Of a stretch of 64,000 nt of DNA, positions 43,164 through 54,277 are shown piece after piece. The notes beneath the pieces were generated by a model that was given only the letters and a program-made list of their open reading frames with translations, was not told the origin of the DNA and searched no databases. This stretch comes from Gammaproteobacteria bacterium. Lineage in GTDB: Bacteria; Pseudomonadota; Gammaproteobacteria; Pseudomonadales; Halieaceae. Positions within the stretch are counted from its first letter, which is position 1. Each line of letters begins with the position of its first letter. The translations under genes and the position numbers were made by a program. The stretch is taken from assembly GCA_024742415.1 (NCBI GenBank), contig JANSYN010000004.1:248001-312000 (forward strand). The letters run 5' to 3'.

Positions 43164-44414
43164 TCAGTCAGTGGCGGGCGTTGAGCGGGCGTAAGCTTGC
43201 AGGCGCTCGGTTACCGCCTGCAGGATACCGCCGGTAGGCACCTGCAGGCCGGTAATGCCAACAGCCCTGCCGGCCGCCGCATCCTTTTCAGCATCGCCGA
43301 GCATGAAGCTATGCTCCAGCTGTGGCTGCCATTGTGTGATGAGGTCTTCCAGCATGGCAGTGCCGGGCTTGCGGCAGTCGCACGCAACCGCCAGTGGTGC
43401 CACTGTGCCCTCTGGGTGGTGCGGGCAAAAGCGGATGTCGTCGATATGCGCGCCACACATGGCCAGTTGCTCCTGCATCCACGTGTGCAATACCGTGACC
43501 TGCTCCGGTTCATAATAGCCGCGCGCAATACCGGCTTGATTGGTCACTACGAACACGTTGAAACCGGCATCATTGAGCGCCTTGATGGCCTCTTTTGCAC
43601 CCTCGACCCAGCGGAACTGGTCGATCCGGTGAGTGTAGCCCTCGTCGTAATTTAGCGTGCCATCCCGATCCAGGAAGGCCGCGGGCCGGCGCAGCTTGTT
43701 CGTTAGCTCCTTGCGCGCACGTTCAAGGTCCTGCGGAATACCAATGTCGATGAAGTAGCCGCGGTAGCTCCGTCCGATCAAGCCGGACTGCTCGATTAAC
43801 CTTGGGAATACGTCCTGTTCGAGGGAGCACGGGGTGGAGCCTATGTGCTCGAGCACGGCAGATTTCAACCAGTACACTCCGCTGTTGATAAGCCCGCTTT
43901 GTGGCGTGTCGGGCTTTTCGCGAAAGGCGCTGATAACAGCGCCATCCAGCTCTACAAACCCGTAGCGGTCGGCCTCCTGTACCGGTAGCAGGGCGACGCG
44001 TGCCAGCCAGTTGTCTGGCTCGTTGGCGCAGCTGCCGCGGCACAGATCCAGATAGTTGAAGTCAAAAATAGAGTCGCCATTGAGCAGCAAAAATTCATCG
44101 TGCAGGTACCCGGCGGCGCATTGCAGGGCGCCAGCGGTGCCCAGCGGTTGCGGTTCCACGACCACCTGTATGTTTGCACCCAGTGTTCTGGCAAAGCTGC
44201 AATCTGGCCCGTAGCGCTCTTTCACGACCTCGGCGCGATAACCTGCCAGCAGTAAAAAGTCCGTAAAACCGAAGCGGCGTAGATTGCACATCACGTGTTC
44301 GACGAAGGGCCTGCCACAGACTTCAAGCAGTGGCTTGGGCGTCTCTGCGACGGCGTTGCCAAGTCGAGTTCCCTTGCCGCCAATGAGAATGGCGGCTTGC
44401 ATCACAGTTTTCAT
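43164..44414 (-). CDS. heptose-1-phosphate nucleotidyltransferase fused to GmhB phosphatase
   Basis: 416 residues, two enzymes in one chain. Residues 1-235 are a sugar nucleotidyltransferase (ILIGGKGTRLGNAV, LNGDSIFDFN, INSGVYWL). From 245 to the end is a GmhB-type HAD phosphatase (FLDRDGTLNYDEGY, VVTNQAGIARGYY and the zinc-binding CPHHPEG...CDCRKPG pattern). GmhB turns heptose 1,7-bisphosphate into the 1-phosphate; the other half then makes the nucleotide sugar (GDP if it is HddC-like). It sits head-to-head with the other heptose genes. Confidence 0.87.
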   Translation of the reverse strand: MKTVMQAAILIGGKGTRLGNAVAETPKPLLEVCGRPFVEHVMCNLRRFGFTDFLLLAGYRAEVVKERYGPDCSFARTLGANIQVVVEPQPLGTAGALQCAAGYLHDEFLLLNGDSIFDFNYLDLCRGSCANEPDNWLARVALLPVQEADRYGFVELDGAVISAFREKPDTPQSGLINSGVYWLKSAVLEHIGSTPCSLEQDVFPRLIEQSGLIGRSYRGYFIDIGIPQDLERARKELTNKLRRPAAFLDRDGTLNYDEGYTHRIDQFRWVEGAKEAIKALNDAGFNVFVVTNQAGIARGYYEPEQVTVLHTWMQEQLAMCGAHIDDIRFCPHHPEGTVAPLAVACDCRKPGTAMLEDLITQWQPQLEHSFMLGDAEKDAAAGRAVGITGLQVPTGGILQAVTERLQAYARSTPATD

Positions 44415-44582
44415 GAAAATTGGCTTCTCGCCCGGGCGTTATCGCTTTATATCGTTCTGCTTGGGCTTTAGTATCAGTGCTTGGGCACTTCGGTACAAGT
44501 TCACGCCAGTCAATGCCGGATACAACGACTGCGTGCTACAGGTAAAGCAGGAGTGCCAGACAATATAACTGCGCTCCCGGGG

Positions 44583-45836
44583 GTGAGCAAGGGGCTTCCT
44601 TGCTGCGACGAATTGAATCAAAGCAAAAACAAAAAGTTGCTCTATCTTGTTCATCGCCTGCCTTTCCCACCTAATAAGGGCGATAAGATATCGTCCAATA
44701 ATATGCTCAAGTTCTTCTCGGCAGGTTGGCGGGTACACTTGGGTACGTTCGTCGATGACCCGCAGGACTGGCAGCACACCGCCATTGTTGAGCGTTACTG
44801 TGAAGACAGCTGCATCGTGGATTTGCCGCGGCGCAAGAAGATTACCGGAAGCCTGCACGGCCTGCTCACGGGTAACGCCCTGAGCCTGAGTTACTACGCC
44901 AACACAGCGTTAGCCGATTGGGTTCGTGCCAGCGTGGCGCGCGAAAGCCCCGACGCGGTGCTGGTGTTTAGCGGCGTGATGGCACAGTTTGTCAAAGACG
45001 TCATTCCTGCCGATGTGCCGGTGGTGTTCGATGCTGAAGATGTCGATAGCGAGAAGTGGCGCAGCTATGCAGCAGCAAAACCCTGGCCACTTTCCTGGCT
45101 GTATCGGCGCGAGGCTGACAAACTGCTGGCCTATGAGCGCGAAATGGCTGCTGCCACCGATGTCAGTATTTTTGTGTCGGCGGAGGAGGCTGCGCTGTTT
45201 AAAGCCCTGGCTCCCGAGAGTGCTGATAAGATCCATTTTCGTACCCAGGGAGTGGACAGCGCCTACTTTGACCCGGCGCTGAGTTACGAGAATCCCTACG
45301 GGCCGCAGGATAAAGTCCTGGTGTTTACCGGTGCGATGGATTATTGGCCCAACGTTGAGGCGGTAAAATGGTTTTGCGACCACGTCTTGACCGAAGTGCG
45401 CAAGGCAGAGCCGGACTTTGTGTTCTGCATCGTAGGCATGAAGCCCAGCGACGAGGTACAACAATTGGCCAGGTTACCAGGCGTGCGGGTAACGGGCGGC
45501 GTGCCCGATGTCAGGCCCTATCTGGCACACGCGCTGGCCGCCTGCCTGCCCTTGCAACTGGCGCGCGGTATACAGAACAAGGCTCTGGAGGCGATGGCCA
45601 TGGAGCTGCCGGTGCTGGCTACCCGCGACGCCCTGGTCGGCATCGTGGAGCATGCCGGCGTAAATGCACGCGTCGCGGATGAGCCGCAAGAGATGGTCAC
45701 GCAGGCGCTGGCAATTTTGTCACAGGAGCGCCAGTATAATCGCGCCGGCCGTGAATGCGTGCTCGCACACTACAACTGGGATACGAATTTAAAGCGAATG
45801 GAAAGTTTTCTCACGCGAGACGGGAGTGCGAGTTAG
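44583..45836 (+). CDS. PEP-CTERM/XrtA system GT4 glycosyltransferase
   Basis: 417 residues. LLYLVHRLPFPPNKGDKI near the N-terminus is the hallmark of the first exosortase-linked sugar transferase family; VVFDAEDVDSEKW and a C-terminal QNKALEAMAMELPVLAT carry the GT-B donor site. The start is uncertain: I use the GTG at 44583. A GTG-like open frame from 44481 adds 34 residues with no ribosome binding site, and TTG at 44613 is possible. One nucleotide overlap with the next gene. Confidence 0.85.
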   Translation: MSKGLPCCDELNQSKNKKLLYLVHRLPFPPNKGDKISSNNMLKFFSAGWRVHLGTFVDDPQDWQHTAIVERYCEDSCIVDLPRRKKITGSLHGLLTGNALSLSYYANTALADWVRASVARESPDAVLVFSGVMAQFVKDVIPADVPVVFDAEDVDSEKWRSYAAAKPWPLSWLYRREADKLLAYEREMAAATDVSIFVSAEEAALFKALAPESADKIHFRTQGVDSAYFDPALSYENPYGPQDKVLVFTGAMDYWPNVEAVKWFCDHVLTEVRKAEPDFVFCIVGMKPSDEVQQLARLPGVRVTGGVPDVRPYLAHALAACLPLQLARGIQNKALEAMAMELPVLATRDALVGIVEHAGVNARVADEPQEMVTQALAILSQERQYNRAGRECVLAHYNWDTNLKRMESFLTRDGSAS

Positions 45837-47059
45837 TGCGAGTGTTGCATGTGCTTGATCATTCCATCCCGCTGCAAAGCGGCTATACGTTCCGTAGTCG
45901 GGCAATCATTCAGGCACAGCGGGCCCTGGGCTGGGAGACGCTCCACCTGACCGGCCCCAAGCACAACCCGGGCAAGACACCCCCGCGCAATGAAGAGGTA
46001 GACGGACTCGAGTTCCATCGCTGCACCGAAGACGGCCTGTTTGCCAGGCTGCCGATTATCGGCCAGTTGTCGGTGATTCGTGTTCTGACCAGGCGTCTTC
46101 TGGAAGTTGCCGGAGGCGAACGCCCCGACGTCATACACGCGCACTCGCCAGCATTGAACGGTGTGGCAGCGCTACGTGCAGGGCGCAAACTGGGTATTCC
46201 CGTGGTTTACGAGATTCGCGGTTTCTGGGAAGACGCCGCAGTCAGTCACGGTACGAGCAAGGAGGGTGGCCTGCGCTACCGCTTGACGCGGGCGATGGAG
46301 ACCTGGGTGCTCAAGCGCGCCGACGCGGTGACCTGCATCTGCGAAGGCATTCGCCAGGACCTTTTGCAGCGTGGCATTCCTGCGCAAAAAATTACCATCG
46401 TCCCCAACGCTGTCGACGCCAACCGCTTTGTCCCTGTGGGCGAGCGCAACCCGGTGATCGAGCAGAAGTGGCAGCTGCAGGGCAAGAAAGTCATCGCGTT
46501 TATCGGTTCATTCTATGCCTATGAAGGACTGGATCTGTTGGTAGAGGGGTTTGCACGGCTGCAGAAACAGCGTGCGGACGTCCGCTTGCTCCTGGTCGGT
46601 GGCGGGCAGGTGGCCGATGAACTGGCAGCCCAGGTCGCCGGGCTCGCGCTGCAGGATAAAGTGGTCATGACAGGGCGCGTGCCTTACGATGAGGTCGAGC
46701 AGTATTACTCGGTGACTGATATCCTCGTCTACCCGCGTAAGTCCATGCGCATTACCGACCTGGTGACCCCGTTGAAACCGCTGGAAGCCATGGCACAAAA
46801 AAGTATGTTCGTCGCCTCCGATGTGGGTGGGCACAAGGAACTGGTGCGCGACGGCGTGACCGGCACGTTGTTCAGGGCCGATGATGTTGAGGACCTGGTG
46901 CGTGTATTGAACCGGCTGCTTGACGACGAGGCATCCTGGCCTGCCATCCGCGACGCCGGCCGTGCTTTTGTTGAGCACGAGCGCACATGGGCCAATAGCG
47001 TTGCCAATTTGCAGCCTGTCTATGCAAGACTGCTCGAGGGAGTCGCCACAGAATGCTGA
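45836..47059 (+). CDS. PEP-CTERM/XrtA system GT4 glycosyltransferase (Daro_2409-like)
   Basis: 407 residues. Opens VRVLHVLDHSIPLQSGYTFR, the signature of this exosortase-linked family, and has YEIRGFWEDAAVSHG, IVPNAVDANRF and LKPLEAMAQKSMFVASDVGG. The GTG at 45836 shares one base with the preceding stop (TAGTG) and has GGGAG upstream; the longer frame from 45755 only overlaps the neighbour. Overlaps the heptose kinase gene by 7 bp, tying it to heptose supply. Confidence 0.92.
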   Translation: MRVLHVLDHSIPLQSGYTFRSRAIIQAQRALGWETLHLTGPKHNPGKTPPRNEEVDGLEFHRCTEDGLFARLPIIGQLSVIRVLTRRLLEVAGGERPDVIHAHSPALNGVAALRAGRKLGIPVVYEIRGFWEDAAVSHGTSKEGGLRYRLTRAMETWVLKRADAVTCICEGIRQDLLQRGIPAQKITIVPNAVDANRFVPVGERNPVIEQKWQLQGKKVIAFIGSFYAYEGLDLLVEGFARLQKQRADVRLLLVGGGQVADELAAQVAGLALQDKVVMTGRVPYDEVEQYYSVTDILVYPRKSMRITDLVTPLKPLEAMAQKSMFVASDVGGHKELVRDGVTGTLFRADDVEDLVRVLNRLLDDEASWPAIRDAGRAFVEHERTWANSVANLQPVYARLLEGVATEC

Positions 47060-48084
47060 TTCGTTCCAAAGCACCACTGCGCCTCGGGCTTGCCGGTGGC
47101 GGCAGTGACGTTGCCCCCTACTGTGACCTGTATGGTGGGGCGGTACTCAATGCCACCATTAACCTCAGTTCTTACTGCACCATCGAAACACTGAACAACG
47201 GCGAGGTGTTGTTTGAGGCCCATGATCGGCAAGAGACGTTTCGCGCTTCCTGTGAAGCAGCCTACGCCTACGATGGGTTGCTCGACTTGCACAAGGGCGT
47301 GTACAACCGCGTGGTGCGCGAATTCAACAACGGCCAACCGCTGTCACTGCGCGTCAGTACCTACTCAGATGCACCTGCCGGATCGGGTCTGGGTTCGTCT
47401 TCGACGATGGTGGTTGCCATACTGACTGCGTATGCCGAGCTACTGCGCCTGCCGCTTGGAGAGTACGACGTGGCCCACCTGGCCTTCGAGATAGAGCGGC
47501 AGGACATCGGGTTGCGTGGTGGCGCCCAGGATCAATACGCCGCGACATTTGGTGGCGTGAACTTCATGGAGTTTCTCGACCAGACGCGGGTCATCGTCAA
47601 CCCGTTGCGCGTCAAGCAGTGGATACTGAGCGAACTCGAGGCGTCTACTGTCCTGTACTACACCGGCGTGTCGCGATCCTCTGACAAAATCATTGCCCAG
47701 CAGATAGAGAGCTTCAAGAGCGGCGAGGGTAAATCGGTGGAGGCCGTGCACCAGCTCAAAGCTGATGCCAGCGCAATGAAAGAAGCCCTGCTGCGCGGCA
47801 ACATTCGGCGCTTTGGTGAAATCCTCGGCAGCAGCTGGCAGGCCAAGCGTCATCTTGCCGACCAGATCAGCAACCCCCAGATCGAGGAGGTCATGTCGGT
47901 GGCGCTGGACGCTGGCGCGTGGTCCGGTAAGGTGTCGGGCGCTGGCGGCGGCGGATTTATCGTGTTTATCGTGGACCCTGTCGACAGAGTCAACCTGGTA
48001 CGCGTGCTAAATACACTCGACGGTAACGTCGTACCTTTTCAATTTGAACCGCACGGAGCTTCAGCATGGAACGTCCCGACCTGA
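47053..48084 (+). CDS. hddA: D-glycero-D-manno-heptose 7-phosphate kinase (GHMP family)
   Basis: 343 residues. N-terminal RLGLAGGGSDVAPYCDLYGG, ATP loop PAGSGLGSSSTMV, and late GKVSGAGGGGFI are GHMP-kinase motifs in the arrangement seen in heptose kinases. Adds a 1-phosphate to heptose 7-phosphate. Together with GmhA directly downstream (19-bp overlap) and the fused GmhB/nucleotidyltransferase, it completes activated heptose synthesis. A fucose or L-glycero kinase is the alternative, less likely given the neighbours. Confidence 0.9.
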   Translation: MLIRSKAPLRLGLAGGGSDVAPYCDLYGGAVLNATINLSSYCTIETLNNGEVLFEAHDRQETFRASCEAAYAYDGLLDLHKGVYNRVVREFNNGQPLSLRVSTYSDAPAGSGLGSSSTMVVAILTAYAELLRLPLGEYDVAHLAFEIERQDIGLRGGAQDQYAATFGGVNFMEFLDQTRVIVNPLRVKQWILSELEASTVLYYTGVSRSSDKIIAQQIESFKSGEGKSVEAVHQLKADASAMKEALLRGNIRRFGEILGSSWQAKRHLADQISNPQIEEVMSVALDAGAWSGKVSGAGGGGFIVFIVDPVDRVNLVRVLNTLDGNVVPFQFEPHGASAWNVPT

Positions 48085-48668
48085 ATTACGTCCTGGGAGA
48101 ATTCCAGGCGTCTATCGGTGTTAAGCAGCAGCTCCTGGACGATGTTGCCCTTATGCAGCAGATTACCGATCTTGGTCATCTACTGATCGACCGATACCAG
48201 GCAGGTAACAAACTGTTGATAGCCGGCAATGGTGGAAGCGCGGCGGATGCGCAGCATATCGCGGCAGAATTCGTCAGCCGCTTTAACTTTGATCGGCCGG
48301 GTCTTCCGGCACTGGCACTGACTACCGATACCTCGATACTAACCGCGGTAGGCAATGATTATGGCTACGACCAACTGTTTCGTCGGCAGTTGGAGGCCAA
48401 TGGCAATGAAGGCGATGTGTTTCTTGGAATTTCAACCTCTGGTAACAGCGCGAATGTGCTTGAGGCGCTGCGCGTTTGCGCCGCCAAGGGCATCACATCG
48501 ATTGCGCTGACAGGTGCAAGCGGCGGCAAGATGCGACAGTTGTGTGACTATTGTGTGCGGGTACCCAGCGACGATACGCCACGAATACAGGAAGCGCACA
48601 TCGTGATAGGTCATACCTGGTGCGCAATGGTTGAACTGGCAATGTTTGAGCCGCCCGGGGTGCGCTAG
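48066..48668 (+). CDS. gmhA: phosphoheptose isomerase
   Basis: 200 residues, SIS fold. LLIAGNGGSAADAQHIAAEF, the GNDYGYD loop and FLGISTSGNSANVLEA are characteristic of GmhA. Converts sedoheptulose 7-phosphate to D-glycero-D-manno-heptose 7-phosphate, first step of the heptose branch. Coupled to hddA by overlap. Its stop codon overlaps the stop of the convergent coiled-coil gene. Confidence 0.94.
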   Translation: MERPDLNYVLGEFQASIGVKQQLLDDVALMQQITDLGHLLIDRYQAGNKLLIAGNGGSAADAQHIAAEFVSRFNFDRPGLPALALTTDTSILTAVGNDYGYDQLFRRQLEANGNEGDVFLGISTSGNSANVLEALRVCAAKGITSIALTGASGGKMRQLCDYCVRVPSDDTPRIQEAHIVIGHTWCAMVELAMFEPPGVR

Positions 48669-50083
48669 GCGATCTTGTCCGGCGCAGGGTCTCGGGTGGT
48701 GGTGTTTCTGAGTTCGGCCAGCGCTGCGTTTTGACGTTCCTTGAGGACGTCTTCCAGCGCCTTCAGCTTGGACAGTGCATCCTCGGTGCGCTCGCGCAAT
48801 TCAGCACAGGCGTTTTCCATGGACGCTTCGCTGGATTCGCTTTTCGCTTTCAGCTCTTTCTCCTGCTGGGCAAGGTTTTGCAGCTCGACATCAAGCGCCT
48901 GACGCAGGGATTCCTGCTCTTGCTGTAAAGCCCTGGTTGACGCTTCCAGTTTCTGGCGCACAGCATTTTGCTCGGTCAGTAGCTGGTCCTGCGCGGTATT
49001 CTGCGCGTCGTGCATGGCTTGTCGCTGTGCGCCGATCGCGGACACCTCGTTCTGAATTTCCCTGCGCGCCGCCTGCATCTCATCTTCGATTGCCTGGATA
49101 TCCGCCTCTGCCTGTCGTTTCGTTTCGTTGAGCAGTTGCTCAAGTCGCGCGATCTCTTCGTCGGCCAGGCGCCGGGTGCTGTCCATTTTCTCTTGCAGGG
49201 CTTCAACCGACTGTTGTTCGCGCTGCTGCTCTTCTATTTCCTGTACGTCGAGCGCCTCGAGCTGTTTTTGCGCTTCATGCGCTGCCTGAAGGTGCTGTTG
49301 TGTCAGCGCTTCCATGGCATTCTGGGCATCGTCACGCAACCGTTGTTCGTCTGCCCACAGTGTTTCGAGCTTCTCCTGCGTTGCCTCTTCCAGTTCCAGC
49401 CGTGTCGAGGCAATCCTGGCAATTTCCTGCGTGGTTTGCTGTTCATGACGAGCATAGCAGCGCCGCAACGCAGAGATTTCCTTGACCGATTCTGCACGGG
49501 TTTCTGCCGCCTTCGCTTCCAGCCGCGCCAACTCCTTACCCGTGCTGGTCAGTATCAGATTGGCGCGTGTTGCCTCATAGGACTGGCTAAGCCTGGTAAC
49601 GCCGCCGTCTTGCAAATGGGTAACATGCTCGCCGCTGTGTCCGTTGGGATCCTCATTGGCAGAACCGGGCGAAGACTGGGACTTCACCAGGCGGTTTTTG
49701 CTGATTGCCCATACCTGGTCGGAGCCCTTGTCGAGGAGGTCTGCGGCGTCCTGGTCCGTCCCGCTGGTTGCTCCGCAGCGCACGATGCGGGCGGGTTTGC
49801 CGCACTGTTGTACCAGAATAACGGCGCTGTCACTGCGGCTTTTGCCGCGTTCGCTGGATGCTACCAGTTGTGACAGGCCGCCCATCTCGGTGATTTCCCG
49901 GAAGTAGCCTGCGGCCGTCTTGCGGTCCAGGTCGCAGCGCAGGTACACGGTGTCGCCACTGAAAAGCTGCTCAATAATTTGCGGGTCGTCGATGCAGAAC
50001 AGTCGGGCAATATTGATCTTCAGCTGCCCGACCGAGTGGCCGGGAAGCGTTTTGCCATTAAATGTCAGATCAAAGGTCTTCAT
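48665..50083 (-). CDS. long coiled-coil protein with a small N-terminal domain
   Basis: 472 residues, unknown function. Residues 1-70 form a compact domain with FNGKTLPGHSVGQLKINIAR and LFSGDTVYLRCDLDRKTA, a pattern I have seen at the front of diverse proteobacterial proteins. A polar stretch follows, then from about 170 almost to the end one continuous Glu/Gln/Ala-rich coiled coil. No signal peptide or membrane helix. I start at the ATG at 50083 (AGG 5-6 nt upstream); the open frame extends 20 residues further without a site. Possibly a cytoplasmic filament or scaffold. Confidence 0.75.
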   Translation of the reverse strand: MKTFDLTFNGKTLPGHSVGQLKINIARLFCIDDPQIIEQLFSGDTVYLRCDLDRKTAAGYFREITEMGGLSQLVASSERGKSRSDSAVILVQQCGKPARIVRCGATSGTDQDAADLLDKGSDQVWAISKNRLVKSQSSPGSANEDPNGHSGEHVTHLQDGGVTRLSQSYEATRANLILTSTGKELARLEAKAAETRAESVKEISALRRCYARHEQQTTQEIARIASTRLELEEATQEKLETLWADEQRLRDDAQNAMEALTQQHLQAAHEAQKQLEALDVQEIEEQQREQQSVEALQEKMDSTRRLADEEIARLEQLLNETKRQAEADIQAIEDEMQAARREIQNEVSAIGAQRQAMHDAQNTAQDQLLTEQNAVRQKLEASTRALQQEQESLRQALDVELQNLAQQEKELKAKSESSEASMENACAELRERTEDALSKLKALEDVLKERQNAALAELRNTTTRDPAPDKIA

Positions 50084-50206
50084 CGTGACCTGCGTCCTGT
50101 TATCCAGCTCCAGCCGGGAGTGAGTCCAGCCTGTGTGACTCAAATGCTAGCAGCAGATTTCTGATATGCGATATCGGAAAGTGTAAAAAAAGAGAAAATT
50201 CTCTCT

Positions 50207-50226
50207 GGTTATATCTAGATATAACC
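50207..50226. promoter_or_regulatory. perfect 20-bp palindrome, probable operator
   Basis: GGTTATATCTAGATATAACC equals its own reverse complement. It is A/T-rich in a GC-rich genome and lies next to two other dyads upstream of the minus-strand coiled-coil gene. Such a site typically binds a dimeric regulator; the protein is unknown. Confidence 0.75.
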
Positions 50227-50347
50227 CGGTGCGTTTTTCCCAATGACGACCTGCCAGGCCAGGTGTTGGAGGCCGATGCCTATAGAACTTGCCTGGCGAT
50301 CATCAGAGGCCGTGCAACTGTGACCGACCACCGGACGCCGCAGGGAG

Positions 50348-50374
50348 AGGGCGCGCGCCTTGGTTGCGCGCCCT
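50348..50374 (-). terminator. strong hairpin downstream of tRNA-Leu
   Basis: Perfect 9-bp stem AGGGCGCGC/GCGCGCCCT with a 9-nt loop, about 120 bp beyond the tRNA 3' end in the direction of tRNA transcription. No T-run follows on either strand, so it may be a weak or factor-assisted terminator or an RNA-processing structure. Confidence 0.35.
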
Positions 50375-50491
50375 GTGATCTATCGACGCTCGCTTGCGCC
50401 AAAGTTTAAGTGGAGGACAGAACCGCAACCGCATGGTGGTGAGGGGCGTGTTTGTAGTGCGATAGCCATAACGGCCGGGCGGTGAGGGTAG

Positions 50492-50578
50492 TGGTACCGG
50501 AGGCCGGACTTGAACCGGCACGCTATCTCTAGCACCGGATTTTGAATCCGGCGTGTCTACCAATTTCACCACTCCGGC
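50492..50578 (-). tRNA. tRNA-Leu, anticodon CAA
   Basis: 87 nt including an encoded CCA. Acceptor stem GCCGGAG pairs with CTCCGGT (one G-T at the end), discriminator A. The anticodon arm has stem CCGGA/TCCGG and loop TTCAAAA, giving CAA, which reads UUG. A long variable arm (GTGCTAGAGATAGC) and the T arm GCCGG/CCGGC with loop TTCAAGT make it a class II tRNA. Sequence and layout closely follow enteric leuX. Confidence 0.96.
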
Positions 50579-50623
50579 ACGAGAAGGGGCGCTGGGCCAT
50601 AGTGGCCCGAAAAGCAGCGCGCG

Positions 50624-50651
50624 ATTATAACAACGAACCTCGAAACTGCAA
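50624..50651 (-). promoter_or_regulatory. tRNA-Leu promoter
   Basis: On the minus strand: -35 TTGCAG, 16-bp spacer, perfect -10 TATAAT, then a GC-only discriminator (CGCGCGC) typical of stringently controlled stable-RNA promoters. A/T-rich sequence lies upstream of the -35. The start point would be about 40 nt before the mature tRNA end. Confidence 0.8.
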
Positions 50652-50771
50652 TTATTTTCCCTTAACCTCGCCGTGCTTTGCCTGTAGACTTGCCGCCGGT
50701 TTGCCGCTGCGCGGCCAGTAATGATTTTCCTGCCTACGGGCAGTCATCTGAGTATCGAAGGAGAAAAGAGC

Positions 50772-51077
50772 ATGGCGATGAAATTGGTTAAAAAGACCAG
50801 CGAATACAGTATTTTCAAGCGTGGTGATGAGCGCTACGCGGTAAAGGGTGCGAACAGACAGCCGATCAACGGTGAGGAGAAAGCGCGCATTCTCCTGGCT
50901 GAAGACCTGATTAAAGTGACCCTGCCGGCAGAGAAACCCGCAGAAGAACCGGAAGCAGCAGAATCGTCTGATGAAGCGTCGGCTGAAGCAGAAGCCTCTG
51001 CTGAGGAATCTCCGGCTGAGGCAGCGGCCACAGAAGAAGCGGCCGGGGAAGCTGAGGCTGACGAAGAAGCCAAGTAG
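50772..51077 (+). CDS. small protein with acidic Ala/Glu tail
   Basis: 101 residues, unknown function. Residues 1-50 are a compact basic domain (KLVKKTSEYSIFKRGDERYA, then GEEKARILLAEDLIKV); residues 55-101 are almost only Glu, Ala, Ser and Pro. Such a pairing is seen in small conserved gammaproteobacterial proteins, but I cannot name the family. AAGGAG lies 8 nt before the ATG at 50772. An in-frame start at 50721 lacks this. Ends 19 bp before a strong terminator. Confidence 0.82.
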   Translation: MAMKLVKKTSEYSIFKRGDERYAVKGANRQPINGEEKARILLAEDLIKVTLPAEKPAEEPEAAESSDEASAEAEASAEESPAEAAATEEAAGEAEADEEAK

Positions 51078-51096
51078 GCTATCTGTTGAGTTAGGG

Positions 51097-51120
51097 AGCC
51101 GGCCAAGCGCCGGCTTTTTT
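51097..51120 (+). terminator. rho-independent terminator
   Basis: Stem AGCCGGC/GCCGGCT with loop CAAGC, followed by six T. It ends the small acidic-protein gene and lies only 4 nt before the queA ATG. Confidence 0.92.
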
Positions 51121-51124
51121 GTCT

Positions 51125-53656
<2,532 letters not shown>

Positions 53657-53660
<4 letters not shown>

Positions 53661-54277
53661 CTGCGGTCCAGTCCGAATCCCTGCAGCGGCTCGAGCGCGA
53701 GTTACCCCTGCGCGCGTCACCCTGGCAAGAATCCATGCATGCCGCTGAATTTCCCGAGGCGGGTGTGCTGGTTGCGTTGACCAATGAACCGCGACCCCGC
53801 GTGCTACTGGGGCGTCGTGCGCTACACCTGCCGTTGCATCCCGGAGAAGTGGCCTTTGCCGGTGGTAAACGCGAGCCAGGGGACGATTCGCCCTGGGCAA
53901 CCGCCATACGTGAGGCGTGCGAGGAGGTGGGTCTGACCCCACAGCAGATTCGTCCTCTGGGTGAACTGGAGCCATTGGTGACGCGCACAGGCTTTCGTGT
54001 GTATCCCTGTGTGGCCGCGGTGCCGGCGCAGTTGACTTTGCAGGTGGATGCCGCAGAGTTTGATAGCGTGCTCATGCCCGAGCTGTACGCGTTTGCGGAT
54101 CGCTCACGTTTCCGACTGGAAGTGATGTTCGACGGCGAGCGCAATCGCAAGGTGCCGCATTACCGGTTTTCGCAGGACAACATATGGGGTGTTACCGCCG
54201 CTATACTGGCGCTGGTAGTGAATGTGGCCTACGATGCCGGCCTTGACTTGCAACGCGACTGGAAAGAACAACCGTGA
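53657..54277 (+). CDS. NUDIX hydrolase, probable CoA pyrophosphatase (NudL-like)
   Basis: 206 residues. The NUDIX box is complete: [20 protein letters not shown], then [19 protein letters not shown] just before it matches the CoA-diphosphatase subgroup. GTG at 53657 overlaps the previous stop as GTGA; the 42 codons upstream only overlap the neighbouring gene. It would clean up CoA or related nucleotide conjugates. Confidence 0.9.

Larger units (their letters stand above)
50084..50491. promoter_or_regulatory. AT-rich control region with three clustered dyads
   Basis: Gap between the coiled-coil gene start and tRNA-Leu. Three inverted repeats lie within 64 bp: GATAT/ATATC (50163-50175), AGAGAA/TTCTCT (50191-50204) and a perfect 20-bp palindrome at 50207-50226. 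They sit 80-143 bp upstream of the coiled-coil gene. Further right, a 9-bp GC-rich hairpin is at 50348-50374. No gene is supported. Confidence 0.6.

Noticed and set aside
50303-50572. 89-residue minus-strand ORF beginning MVKLVDTPDSKSGARDS
   Set aside because: It is a translation of the tRNA-Leu gene and its flank, a common false gene over leucine tRNAs.
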